Of a DNA stretch of 36,402 nucleotides, positions 1-9,929 are shown piece by piece (position 1 is the first letter of the stretch; each line of letters begins with the position of its first letter). The stretch comes from Oehlia diaphana (Eukaryota; Glomeromycota; Glomeromycetes; Glomerales; Glomeraceae): NCBI GenBank assembly GCA_003833135.1, contig QZLH01000135.1, positions 34,968 to 71,369 of the forward strand. The letters are read 5' to 3'. A program made the translations under genes and the position numbers. Below the pieces are notes generated by a model. The model was given only the letters and a program-made list of their open reading frames with translations, had not been told where the DNA came from and searched no databases.

Positions 1-47
1 AAAAAATTTTTTTTTTTTTTTTTTTTTTTTTATCCAACCTTTTCTTT

Positions 48-803
48 TCATTCACAAATTGGAATCATAAAACTATTACTATCTACGGTATCATATGATT
101 CTTGCTTAAATGGATGATAATTACTACTATCATGATATATACTTTGTTGTGAAGGTAAATAAAAAGGTGGACAAATTGGATGTGAAATATATGGACTATA
201 CAAATTATTGTTATAATTATTATTACATGACATAGAAATTGGATCAATCTTTGGTATTAAATTATTACTCATGGGATCATTGAAATAATTACTTGAAATT
301 ATTGGATGATGATGATGATGATTATCACCAATTCCTAAAGGTGAAGATTTAACATGATGTTTTCTATTTGCTCTTCTCCTTGAAAATTCACCAAAGTGTT
401 TCTTATTTAATTCTTCAACTTGAGATGCAAGTTTAGTATATGCATCTTTGACATCCTTCGGTTCTTTCTTCCACTTCTTAGCAATAGCACCTGATATTTC
501 CGTCATAGAATAATGAATATTTTGTCGGTGTAATTCCAAAACTACTACTGTACGATAAATTAAAAATTTATTCGGAGATTTTCTTGCGGGACCTTCTTGT
601 TTGGTTAATTTTCTCACTAAAGTTTTTTCAAATATTTCACTAGGCGTAATTATAGGCGGAAAAGGTAAAACTATTTCAGGAATATCAAGAGGTTGTCGTT
701 TTTTAGGTTGAATTGGAGATTTCTCGGCAAGTTTTCCATCACATCCTTCCAAAACTATTTGAAATTTTTCTAAATCTCCATCAGGATTAATGGTGGGTGC
801 CAT
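48..803 (-). CDS. MATA-type HMG-box DNA-binding protein
   Basis: Intronless gene of 251 codons. I start it at the ATG at 803-801 (MAPTINPDGD); the frame stays open upstream only through a low-complexity F/K stretch encoded by the T/A homopolymer tract, so a longer start is unlikely. Residues about 74-137 form an HMG box: it opens with RKSPNKFLIYR, continues through ISGAIAKKWKKEP and ends near KKHFGEF, followed by a basic stretch (SRRRANRKHH). This layout is that of fungal mating-type-like MATA_HMG proteins. The C-terminal half is low complexity: a run of five His (162-166, from a GAT/ATC repeat) and Asn/Tyr/Ser/Pro-rich sequence, perhaps an activation region. The expected role is a nuclear sequence-specific transcription factor. 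Glomeromycotina carry many such genes, so an HMG box alone does not mark a mating locus, and no homeodomain gene lies beside it. Confidence 0.85.
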   Translation of the reverse strand: MAPTINPDGDLEKFQIVLEGCDGKLAEKSPIQPKKRQPLDIPEIVLPFPPIITPSEIFEKTLVRKLTKQEGPARKSPNKFLIYRTVVVLELHRQNIHYSMTEISGAIAKKWKKEPKDVKDAYTKLASQVEELNKKHFGEFSRRRANRKHHVKSSPLGIGDNHHHHHPIISSNYFNDPMSNNLIPKIDPISMSCNNNYNNNLYSPYISHPICPPFYLPSQQSIYHDSSNYHPFKQESYDTVDSNSFMIPICE

Positions 804-805
804 TA

Positions 806-831
806 TTTTTTTTTTTTTTTTTAAAAAAAAA
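806..831. repeat. T17/A9 homopolymer junction directly 5' of the HMG gene
   Basis: Seventeen T (806-822) run straight into nine A (823-831), starting 2 bp beyond the HMG gene's ATG. On the gene's strand this is T9A17 in the presumed 5' leader. It is one of six T>=9/A>=9 junctions in the window. Confidence 0.9.
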
Positions 832-952
832 GAAAGAAAAAAGATGACGTTAGAAAGAAAAAAAAACTTGTACAAAATATGTTGTTTTTATAAGTGTATA
901 TAACCTATATAATATATATATATATATTATTATTATTTTTTTATCTCTCTCT

Positions 953-989
<37 letters not shown>

Positions 990-3811
990 TTATTTATTTT
1001 AACTTTAATTTTTTTGACGTTTTTATATTGATGTATTATTTTTTCTTTTGCTTCTTTGTTTTTTTTTTTTTAAAAAAAAAAAATAATAATAATAATAAAT
1101 AAATTAATAAATAAAAATAAAAATGGATAATATCCTTTTAGAACTCTAATATGGTTCAAAAAACAAAAAGAAAAAAAGAAAAAAAAAAGGATACTGTATT
1201 TATATTATAATAATCGCGTTATCAGTCTACGAAAAATCAAAAATCAGCGGGATCCACTTAAGGTATAATTGCAAAGCCAAGAGGGTTGGCAATATAAAAG
1301 GAAACTAGGTGACAAAAACAATCAATGCATATATATAAAAATAAACATGCAACATAAAGAATGTCTGTAGATCTTATAAATAATAAAAGATGTTTTGGTT
1401 ACGAACGAACGCCTTCTATTATTAGCGCATTTTCAACCATTCGGAATATTCTGTGATTCATCCGTTATCACTATCATCAATACTTCTTCACATCTTGAAA
1501 CATAAAAGAAGAAGTAGAAGAAAAAAAAAAATAAATAAATAAAATATAAATATAAATAAAAAAAAAAATAAAAAAATTAAAAAATAAAAAAATCCAGACA
1601 AAAAGTAAAAAAAAACGCGATATAATTAATGATCAACTTGTACTGAAAATAGTAATTATCACATTCTATAGTCGGAGAAACATAGAAATTCATTCCGAGT
1701 CCTTTGAAACACAAAAATGTTGTACCATTAATTAATCACACATGACCCCCTTTCAATGGAGTTCTAATTCCGTTTGAGATTTTAATGTAAACACTGATGG
1801 TGACTCATAATATTAAAGATAAGGTTATATAATATTTTGGAAATTTCGCTTTTTATTAATTCCTTATTTTTCTTTTAAATATTTAAATTAAGTAAAGTTT
1901 TTTTTTTTTTTAAACAGGTTTTAAACCATTCAAACTGATTTTTTTAGAAGTACATTGAGAGGACGAGAAAATGCAGATTATTTATTGGTCCCTAATTCTC
2001 GGTAAAACGATGGATAATTTTTGAATTAAATTAAATAAATTTTGTTTTATTGGACATAATTTTTTATTATAATGGATATAAATAAATAAATAAATAAATA
2101 AATAAAAATATATTTCTTCCCGCTATCTAATAAAATATATACACGTAAAACTCGTTTACTTCTGGATAAAACTATAATTGGAAATACTTGAATGAGTGCA
2201 GATCATACTCATTAACCTAATTAAGGGACAAAAGTACATTAGTAGTAAATTCCATAACGTGGAGCAATGGAAATCTTTGTCCGAAATAAATTCTCACGAC
2301 AACATTCTAAAAAGTGTAATCAGGAGACAATGAAGAGAATCACTCTGATAACTTTAAAATCTCTTTATATATTCTCTAATTATGGAAAAGATTCAAGAAG
2401 ATTCTTTCGTTTAGTATCGGTTTAGTTAGTTTATATGATTACCAGGTACAAATATTAATTGATTGATTACTTCAATGTCTCTACTCTCAAATAAATTACA
2501 TGTTATAATCATATGAAGATATGTGGTTTCACATTTCTAACGACCTTAAGGAATTCTGGAGAATTTTTTCCGATCTATTTTTTTTTTTTTTCATTCAATA
2601 AAACAATTTAGGAAATTGTTTGAAATGTTAACTTGTTTTGTTAAGATTAACAAAATAATGCTAACATGTATGTGTATGTATGATGTAGATCATTAATTTC
2701 ATCCTCTAAAAAATGGGTTTTTTTTTTCTACATTTGAATCTTCCTATTAAAAAAAAAATTATTTTTTTTTTTTATTATTATTATTTTTAAACATTTGAAA
2801 AATTAACTTCAAAATAAACTTTAAAAGGAAAAAAATGTACAAAATCCGATTTATGCATGATAGTGTAATTGGCTTTTGAATTTACCGTCGTTCTAGATAA
2901 TTTTAGCAAGTACTTAAATTCATATTCTTTTCCATATTTCTATATTTTCTAAATAGATTGTGATACTATTTGTAGTATATATATATGTGTGTGTATACAT
3001 TATTTATATATATTTATATATATTATTATTTTTTTTATCGTTACACCTTTTTTAAAAAATAGATTGTTATTTAATTAAACTTTATCTGTCAATCTGTCTA
3101 GAATTTCGGTGAAATGTTTCCGCTGGCATAATTTTTTATTATATCAGATATATTTATATATTTTGTTTGTTTGTTAGCATTGTACTTGAAATTATTATAA
3201 TTTCACTAAATTAGTAAATCAAAAGAAAGTGTGTGACGGAGTGAATGTCCGCATTTGTAATGCGATTTGATTATCCATGATCTCTTTTGATAGCGCGTTC
3301 TAAAAATTACTTATCTGCTTCGCGTTTGAAAGCCGTGATGTCTTTTTTTGAAATGTTGAAACAAGGATGTCAATATGACTAAGCGAGCTAGATTTATCAG
3401 TTAAATGTATGCCATCTATGCCATAAAGTTACAATTCTTTAAAAAATTTGGATGAAAAGAAAGAAAAAAATAATTACAAATTGAAAGAAATTTGATTGTT
3501 TCAAAAAAAAAACACACATATATTAATCTGTATGATAAAAAAAAGATCATTATGTAAGATTTTATGTACTTTACAGTACTATATTATTAAATTATTTATT
3601 ATATATTATACAGTATAAGTGATTATTATAATAAGATTAGTCTGCTATTTGATTGATTTTTATCTTTCGATTTTATCTGTTTGATTTTTTTTTTTTATTT
3701 GATTTTATCTTTAATGTATTTATTTAATTATTACATTTGATTATTTACTCTTAATTTTATCTTAAATTATCTTTAATTTTCTTTAATTTTCTGTTATATT
3801 CGATTATCTTT
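832..3811. other. AT-rich intergenic spacer, no gene recognised
   Basis: This is the left half of the 5.9-kb spacer upstream of the HMG gene. I find no ORF with family similarity and no tRNA-like cloverleaf. It holds microsatellites: a TC run at about 945-953, (TA)15 at 955-984, a T13A12 junction at 1059-1083, and an AAAT/AATA run at about 2079-2107. The less AT-rich patches (about 1200-1500 and 3220-3430) show nothing I recognise. The promoter of the HMG gene should lie in the part nearest 804. Confidence 0.6.
955..984. repeat. (TA)15 microsatellite
   Basis: An uninterrupted TA dinucleotide run directly after a short TC repeat. It is likely to vary in length between isolates. Confidence 0.9.
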
Positions 3812-4165
3812 TATTTTTATATTTGACTTGATTCCTAATTTTTACATTTGGCTCCTAATTTTATATTTGACTTCTAATTTTTACATTTAGCTCCTAATCT
3901 TTATATTTAGCTCCTAATCTTTATATTTGGCTCCTAATCTTTATATTAGAATACTTTTGGCTTCTAATCTTTATATTTGACTTCTAATTTTTACATTTGG
4001 CTCCTAGTCTTTATATTTGACTTCTAATTTTTATATTTGACTACTAATTTTATATTGGCTTTTAATCTTTATGTTTGGCTTTTAATCTTTATATTTGACT
4101 TCTAATCTTTATATTTGACTTTTTGACTTTGAATCTTTATATTTGATTTTGATTTATCTTTCAAT
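3812..4165. repeat. Minisatellite, about 16 copies of a 20-bp unit
   Basis: Direct tandem repeat with consensus close to TTTATATTTGGCTCCTAATC. The variable positions are mainly ATATTTG/ACATTTG, GG/GA/AG, CTCC/CTTC/CTTT and AATC/AATT. One unit carries an insertion near 3945-3955 and the last two are longer. A more degenerate T-rich prelude (about 3650-3811) may be decayed older units. The strand is strongly asymmetric, with almost all purines on the other strand. No coding frame spans it. Confidence 0.85.
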
Positions 4166-4229
4166 ATGGCTAAATTATCCTATAATTGGTGAATAAACAA
4201 TATTCTAACATGTTCATATATATATTTGC

Positions 4230-4248
4230 TTTTTTTTTAAAAAAAAAA
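4230..4248. repeat. T9/A10 homopolymer junction
   Basis: Nine T pass directly into ten A, giving a perfect self-complementary core between the minisatellite and the dispersed repeats. Confidence 0.85.
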
Positions 4249-4507
4249 GATATGATATCATATATCGTAATATCGTACAAATTACTCTCATGTTCATTTG
4301 CCTATTTTCTTTTGGATCAATTTTCTCAATTTCATACGTTCTAAAGAAAAAATTGTTGAAAATTTAAGAATTCTTGTAAAAAAAGATGGTATATACTAAT
4401 TATACAAATCTATTTTAAACGTTAACAAACATCTTTAATAGTTTATCTATTTTTTATATTGGTTGGTATTAATAAGAACCGATAATAGATGAGAAATGAA
4501 GAATTGG

Positions 4508-4770
4508 TATTTTGGTGTAGTTAGGCCTTGTAGGCCAAAGTTAATTGAGAATCTTCCGTCTTTCTGGTGTATTTCTCTACCTTTTTAAAGTTAATTTTGA
4601 AACAGTAAAATCTTTAAGACCTACCAAATTTAAACATCCTTCCAAACTTTGTAGATATGAATGCTAATAAAATAGCACCTAAAATTAAGCATCTTCCCAA
4701 ACTTTTTGCTTGAAATCCTTGTAAGTGAGATTTTTAACGGTAGTTCAATAAGAAAAACGATAGTAATTTC
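4508..4770. repeat. Dispersed repeat, copy A
   Basis: A diverged copy of a sequence that recurs at about 5023-5240. The best-conserved core in both copies contains TATGAATGCTAATAAAATAG, then AAAATTAAGCA(T/C)C and GAAATCCTTGTAA in the same order and spacing. No coding potential is seen. It is probably a non-autonomous transposon remnant. The ends are approximate. Confidence 0.7.
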
Positions 4771-5022
4771 GTAAATTTACATTTTTGCAATACTTTGTAC
4801 ATTTAGTATATATATCTTTTTCAAAAAACAAAAAAGATTTTTTCAACTCAAAGCTAATAATTTATTGATCAGAGTATTGACCATTCATAAAGTATATATT
4901 ATTATTGTCATTTTTCCCCTTATTTTACTTCTCCCTTCCTCATAATCATCTCCTTCTCCTCTTACTCTTAAGTAACAAGATTTAAACAACTTCTATATTT
5001 AGAATCCGGCAAAAACAAATCT

Positions 5023-5240
5023 ATTTTAGTATTTTTGATGTAGTTAGACGTTATATTAAATTGAGAATCTGTCTTTTTTAATACCTTTCTCTAATTTAAG
5101 CGCTACTCCAAACTTTTTAGGAAAAAGTTTTATATGAATGCTAATAAAATAGTACTCAAAATTAAGCACCTCCCCAAAATTTTTACTCGAAATCCTTGTA
5201 AAAAGGGGTGCTTAATTTTAATAAGAAAAGCGATAGTAGA
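5023..5240. repeat. Dispersed repeat, copy B, with internal hairpin
   Basis: Second copy of the repeat at 4508-4770, in the same orientation. This copy also holds an inverted pair: AAAATTAAGCACC near 5158 and GGGGTGCTTAATTTT near 5206 could form a stem around a loop of roughly 30 nt. Copy A has lost the right arm. The ends are approximate. Confidence 0.7.
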
Positions 5241-5320
5241 TTGCGTTTAAAATCGATTAAGGAGCAAAAAATAAATCTGTTTTGGTGTAATTACTAGTTA
5301 GATGTAGCAGAACAAAAATA

Positions 5321-5481
5321 TAGTCAGAATTCAATATAGCGAACCCTCCAATTCACTGAAAAATAAATCGTTATACCGAAATTTATAAGTTTGAAACATA
5401 CCGATTTTTATATATGTAAGAAAAATCGCTTTATCGTGAAATTCGTTATATCGCATAGTTCGCTATATCAAGTTCTGACTA
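5321..5481. mobile_element. 161-bp MITE with 28-bp terminal inverted repeats and TA duplications
   Basis: The element begins TAGTCAGAATTCAATATAGC and ends with the near-complement, finishing GTTCTGACTA. About 25 of 28 positions match between the ends (compared over the 28 bp starting 2 bp outside). The dinucleotide TA flanks it at 5319-5320 and 5482-5483, as expected for target-site duplication by Tc1/mariner/pogo-type transposases. It has no ORF, so it would have to move in trans. Its flanks resemble parts of the neighbouring dispersed repeat, which suggests insertion into a third copy. Assignment to the pogo/Fot1 group is an inference from TA duplication and length. Confidence 0.85.
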
Positions 5482-5483
5482 TA

Positions 5484-6742
5484 TTCCATCTTACTCTACC
5501 TTTTAAAGTTGGACCGGAAAGAAAAACAGTGTGAAAAATGTGGAGATTTTTTTTATTTTAAAAAAAAAAAACCGATTATCTAATCCTTCTCTTTAATATT
5601 TAGAGAAACTTTTGACATAGATATCTCATATGGTTTGTAAAGTTTGCCTTTTTTTGTACCATTTTTTTTTATATCCTTTGGTCAATTATTGAGAGTGCAC
5701 GAAAAATTCAGATATTACCGTACTGTATATAATTTGGTAACATACTAACCATAACAATATTTTTTTAGCACCATACCATATATACAATGAAGGTCATATC
5801 ATACTCTATCTCATATTCTCAAAATAATTAATAGTAAGTACGATATTTATTATTTCATATTTTCATGATTTTTGATTGGTTAAAAATTTGACGGTGATCG
5901 ATAAGTAAATTCTCTATATACAAGGCTATTTGGTTTCAGAGATTTTGTTATTTCTTACTTCATCATAAAGATTTCGTTCAGAAACTGTCTGGCAAATAAT
6001 TATAATTGATTGAAGTATACGAATAAATAATAAATATTCTAATTTGAAATTAAATTTATTTATGTACGTATTTGAATCATATCATTCAGATCATACAATG
6101 GAGGTCATATCATATCGTACCCGTACCGTAAGGTATTATAATTTTTTGTTTCTTTCACTTCATTTATTATACATTATTACATATACTTTTAAATAAAAAA
6201 GAATCTTACTCATCATTATGATAAGTAAGATTTTCAAATTCATTTCGATTCGCGTTTCTTAATGTTTTTAATAACTGAAATATTTCTTTTTTAATAAAAT
6301 CATTTTTTTTTATGTTCATAAAGTCAATACACCATAAAGTCAATGAGTATATAACATCATATTCTTAAAGTCAACGAATATGTATATATTATTATATACG
6401 GGCGACCGAAGAAGAAAAAAAAAGGTGAGAAATGAGAATCGATCAAACTTTATGATATATAATTATATTAAAGAGTTTTTTCACAAATTTCTTTTTTATT
6501 TTTACTTTATTTAAACCCACATTTTTCTTAAAACAAAATTGATAATAAAGTAAAGCAAATACTCAGTTACGTTAATTATTTATAAATATCATCGTAATTT
6601 TTAAAAAAAAATCATAAAATGCAAAATTTCTTATAATAGACGTACTGTATTTTCCCAATTTACCTTACAGAGAAAATATCAAATTTTATCTTAAAAAAGC
6701 CTTCTCCAAAGTTTTCACAACTCCTTCCTTCATATAATAATT
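5484..6742. other. AT-rich intergenic sequence downstream of the F-box gene
   Basis: No gene is supported here. A shared stretch, AATG(A/G)AGGTCATATCATA, appears near 5787 and 6098, and TACCGTAC-type motifs lie near 5717 and 6117, hinting at the ends of a decayed repeat of about 400 bp. The octamer AAAGTCAA occurs three times at about 6321-6375, close to the 3' end of the F-box gene. The F-box terminator/polyadenylation region should be just left of 6743. Confidence 0.5.
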
Positions 6743-8281
6743 CTATTCATCATCTTCATCACAATAACCACCACAATGCTCAATATTTTCAATATCAGAT
6801 TTAGCGATTTCAAAGGCTTTTCTAGTAATTTTAGATGCTGATCTAATATTCAAAGTTTTGAGAGATCCTTTCTCTCTTGCATATTCTGAAAAATTGAATA
6901 AATGATCATCATTAATGGCATAACAATCAGGAAATCCTATAGTTTCTAAGTCTGCACGACAATAATCTAAAAATTCTTTTAAAGTGTTAGGATTGAAAGA
7001 CCATATAGCATGAATAACAAGTATTTTTAACCTTGATGGAATATTGTCACCAATATTTGGTAAAAATTCATCCACACGTAAAGGTTCTCTACCACGGGCT
7101 ACTAATTTTTCTAAATTCTTACAAGAAATTAAAAGGGAATTTAATTGATGAATTTGTAAATGAGATTCGAATATAGTCAAATTTTTACAATATTCAATTA
7201 TCGTCTCAATTATTTTTGGATCATCCTGTGAATCAATTGGTGGTAATCCTAATGAAATTTCTTGTAAAGTATTACAATTATTGATGATAAGTGATGATAA
7301 TGCTAATGGTGGTCGATTATGTTCAACGTGAAATACCAATTTTTTTAATTTCGGGAAATGAGCTGATTCCAATGGTTTTGTCGCCTCATTTTTAACATTA
7401 TCACATGTCATAAATATTAATGATTCTAAATTTTTACAAGGAATCAAAGGTGCAAAGGTTACTCCCTCATCAAAATCAATACCACGAAATATTATTTCCC
7501 TAAGAGTTTTATGTTGACTTTCTAATGCTGGTATAATTTTTGATAATGATCTATAATATGTACCAATCTTAAAAGATTGTAATGATCTTTGACTTTTAAT
7601 TAATTGTGCCAAATTGGTTGGTGCTGAAGTTTCCCTATCATCTAAATAATAATCAATATCTAATTTCGTTATATTTTTACTAAATTTTGATAATGCCATA
7701 AATATTCTTTTCTTATCATAGTCTCCACAACAAATAAATTCTCCTAATTGTGATAAACTAGTTTCTGAATTAGGAAAACATGGTATAGCCGCATAATCCG
7801 GACAATTATCCGGAGAACGAAGCGATTCTAAATTAATGTTTAAATAAAGTATTTTTGAACATTTATTCATAAATAATTTACATAATTCTTTTGTTATTAT
7901 AAATATTTTTGAATCATTCTTTTCAATCTTTTCTTCCATAACACTTTGTAACCATACTAAAGATGATTCATAAAAATCTTCATATTTAAGTCTTCTTAAA
8001 AACTCTGCGTACTCAAAAGTTGGTTTTTTTTCAAATAATAATTTTAAATCTATTTCTGACTTGATTAATATTTCACGTTCATTTAAATCTAAACAAGAAA
8101 GGTATGTCGTAATTAAAGATGCTGAAGTTCCATTTATATATTTAAAGGGATTGCTCCATAAAATTGATACTGCTATACCACACCATATTTTATTAACTAA
8201 AAGGCATGAATATAATGAACGTTTATCATCAGAAAAATGTCCAAATACATGTCGAAATATTTCTACAGGTATTGAAGACAT
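6743..8281 (-). CDS. F-box protein with leucine-rich C-terminal region
   Basis: Intronless gene. I prefer the ATG at 8281-8279 (MSSIPVEIFRHVFGHF), giving 512 residues; an in-frame ATG four codons upstream (8293) is possible. The N-terminus, about residues 1-45, is an F-box: IPVEIFRHVF, then SLYSCLLVNKIWCGIAVSILW, the LxxCxLVNKxWC pattern typical of fungal F-boxes. The rest has irregular leucine-rich repeat-like segments (LKKLVFHV, NLESLIFMTC, LKTLNIRS), as in substrate-recognition arms. The expected role is an adaptor of a Skp1-Cullin1-F-box (SCF) ubiquitin ligase; the substrate cannot be inferred. Large families of about 500-residue proteins of this type exist in arbuscular mycorrhizal fungi. 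Its 5' end faces the SAM-domain gene, so the two may share a promoter region. Confidence 0.85.
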   Translation of the reverse strand: MSSIPVEIFRHVFGHFSDDKRSLYSCLLVNKIWCGIAVSILWSNPFKYINGTSASLITTYLSCLDLNEREILIKSEIDLKLLFEKKPTFEYAEFLRRLKYEDFYESSLVWLQSVMEEKIEKNDSKIFIITKELCKLFMNKCSKILYLNINLESLRSPDNCPDYAAIPCFPNSETSLSQLGEFICCGDYDKKRIFMALSKFSKNITKLDIDYYLDDRETSAPTNLAQLIKSQRSLQSFKIGTYYRSLSKIIPALESQHKTLREIIFRGIDFDEGVTFAPLIPCKNLESLIFMTCDNVKNEATKPLESAHFPKLKKLVFHVEHNRPPLALSSLIINNCNTLQEISLGLPPIDSQDDPKIIETIIEYCKNLTIFESHLQIHQLNSLLISCKNLEKLVARGREPLRVDEFLPNIGDNIPSRLKILVIHAIWSFNPNTLKEFLDYCRADLETIGFPDCYAINDDHLFNFSEYAREKGSLKTLNIRSASKITRKAFEIAKSDIENIEHCGGYCDEDDE

Positions 8282-9017
8282 GATAAATATCAAACTGGTA
8301 TATATATATATATTTTTTTTAAATTTTTTTTTTAAAAAAAAAACTTTGTAAATTCAATTAAAATGTTAATATATATTACATACATTGTTATAACTGGATG
8401 GTTTGTACACCTAATTACGTATCAGTTGTTTAACTGTCTAGTGTTACGTTCATGCATGATCTTAAGTGATCTTAGAGAGAATCTTAATATATTATCTGTT
8501 ATATGCCACGATCGATATAAGGCTCACGTGATTTTATAGAATATAGTTATCGTGACGTTTAAAATATCAAAAAAAAATTCAAAAACTATATAAATACTAC
8601 TGCATTTATTTTTAATTGACGAGTTTAAAACATTTAAATAACTTCTTTTTCTGTCAAGAATTGCTTTCAAAAACTAAAGCCTGGGCTTTATCTCAATATT
8701 CTTGAAACTTCTTTACTTTTAGGTTTTGCGATAAAAAATAACATTTGAAGGAACGATTTAAGTCCAAGTACAGACTGGTGCAACCTCAGATCATACACCA
8801 CGTGGTACGATGATTCTGATAAGACTTGCACAAAAATCGTTTTGTATGTTCCGGCTGTTCCGCATTACCAGTTATAGGTAACACGCGTATTTTATATAAG
8901 TTTATCTTCACAATGAAAATAAAGTTCATTAACCCCCTTTCTCTGTGCAATGAATTCCACTTCTCTTTAAAAAAAAAAAAACAAAAAAAAAAATCGATAT
9001 AACGAGAATAATTAATA
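8282..9017. promoter_or_regulatory. Divergent intergenic region between F-box and SAM-domain genes
   Basis: A spacer of about 740 bp separates two divergently transcribed starts and must hold both promoters. It contains a perfect T10/A10 junction (8324-8343) about 45 bp from the F-box ATG and an A-rich tract shortly before the SAM-gene ATG at 9018. CACGTG lies near 8800. No binding site can be assigned with confidence. Confidence 0.45.
8324..8343. repeat. T10/A10 homopolymer junction upstream of F-box gene
   Basis: A perfect 20-bp self-complementary tract, ten T then ten A, in the presumed F-box 5' leader or promoter. Confidence 0.9.
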
Positions 9018-9929
9018 ATGACACCACTTTATTCCCCAAAAATAAATTCTTCCTCTTCGTCTTATCCGAATAATCCATCAAAAAATCGTAATAAACTTCG
9101 TTCAATGTCTTTACAAAGTTTACCTTCACCACCACCAACATTAAAATCGTCACCATTACAACCGGTTTCTTATCCAGACTTACCATCCGACCTAAAAAGA
9201 TGGTCATCGTCTCATGTAGCATCCTATCTAAATTATTGTTTACGTATTTACCCCCCTGCAATTGTATCAGATTTATCTAGACATGTTGAAGAAAATGTTA
9301 CACTTAACGGAAGAAAATTCTTAAGATTAAAAGAAGAACAATTGAGACAAATGAATTTTAATGAAAAATGGATTAAATTAGTTATGGTTGGTGTCAAAAA
9401 TTTGAGAAGGGATCATTTAAAAGACAAAATTCTTTTAAATAGTAGTGATATCACTGGAATGAAAATTTCTGAAGAATCTAGTGATGAATCTAGTGATGAA
9501 CAATACCCTTCTTTATCAAGAAATTCTTCTTATTCTTCTACAACCGTGTCTAGTACCTCTTCGTTCTTAAATAATGACCTAAAAGATTTTTTGATTCCTA
9601 CATTTCCTAATTTAACTTCTGATGATAAAAAATTTATTCGTCAAGAATTTAATAAATTAAAAGAATTTTTAAAATCTGATATCGAGAGAGATAATAATGA
9701 TAATAATACAAGTTTTAAAGAATTGAATCGAATTATTGAAAAAGCTATTTCTAATATCGAACCGGATCAAGAAGAAAATGACAAAGTAGATGAAGAGAAA
9801 TTTAAACAGAAGAATTCATTGAAGGGGACAAATGCATGGGTTTGGGCAAGGATCGAGAGTGGTTTTGCACAAGGGGTTATGATTGGTGGTGTTGTTGTAT
9901 GGGCATTTATGAAATATTCTAAACGATGA
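9018..9929 (+). CDS. SAM-domain protein with C-terminal membrane anchor
   Basis: Intronless, 303 residues. Residues 1-55 are Ser/Pro-rich and disordered. Residues about 60-131 match a sterile alpha motif: KRWSSSHVASYL at the start, LNGRKFLRLKEEQLRQM in the middle and KLVMVGVKNLR at the end. Then follow an acidic Ser-rich linker (150-185), a charged, probably helical or coiled-coil stretch (about 200-265), and near the C-terminus a hydrophobic segment (about 282-298, GFAQGVMIGGVVVWAFM) followed by the basic tail KYSKR. A single short hydrophobic segment with a basic tail and no N-terminal signal fits a tail-anchored protein, and the features favour the outer mitochondrial membrane; this is inference. 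SAM domains usually make homo- or hetero-oligomers, so a membrane-tethered scaffold is plausible. I do not recognise a named orthologue. Confidence 0.85.
   Translation: MTPLYSPKINSSSSSYPNNPSKNRNKLRSMSLQSLPSPPPTLKSSPLQPVSYPDLPSDLKRWSSSHVASYLNYCLRIYPPAIVSDLSRHVEENVTLNGRKFLRLKEEQLRQMNFNEKWIKLVMVGVKNLRRDHLKDKILLNSSDITGMKISEESSDESSDEQYPSLSRNSSYSSTTVSSTSSFLNNDLKDFLIPTFPNLTSDDKKFIRQEFNKLKEFLKSDIERDNNDNNTSFKELNRIIEKAISNIEPDQEENDKVDEEKFKQKNSLKGTNAWVWARIESGFAQGVMIGGVVVWAFMKYSKR

Noticed and set aside
3812..4165. CRISPR-like array
   Set aside because: The units are contiguous 20-bp repeats without unique spacers, in a eukaryotic genome.
804..6742. tRNA, snRNA or other RNA gene in the long spacer
   Set aside because: I looked in the less AT-rich patches and found no A/B box pair or cloverleaf; a covariance-model search would be the decisive test.
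8061..8351. 96-codon plus-strand frame opposite the F-box
   Set aside because: It is the antisense shadow of the F-box region followed by homopolymer-encoded Phe/Lys.
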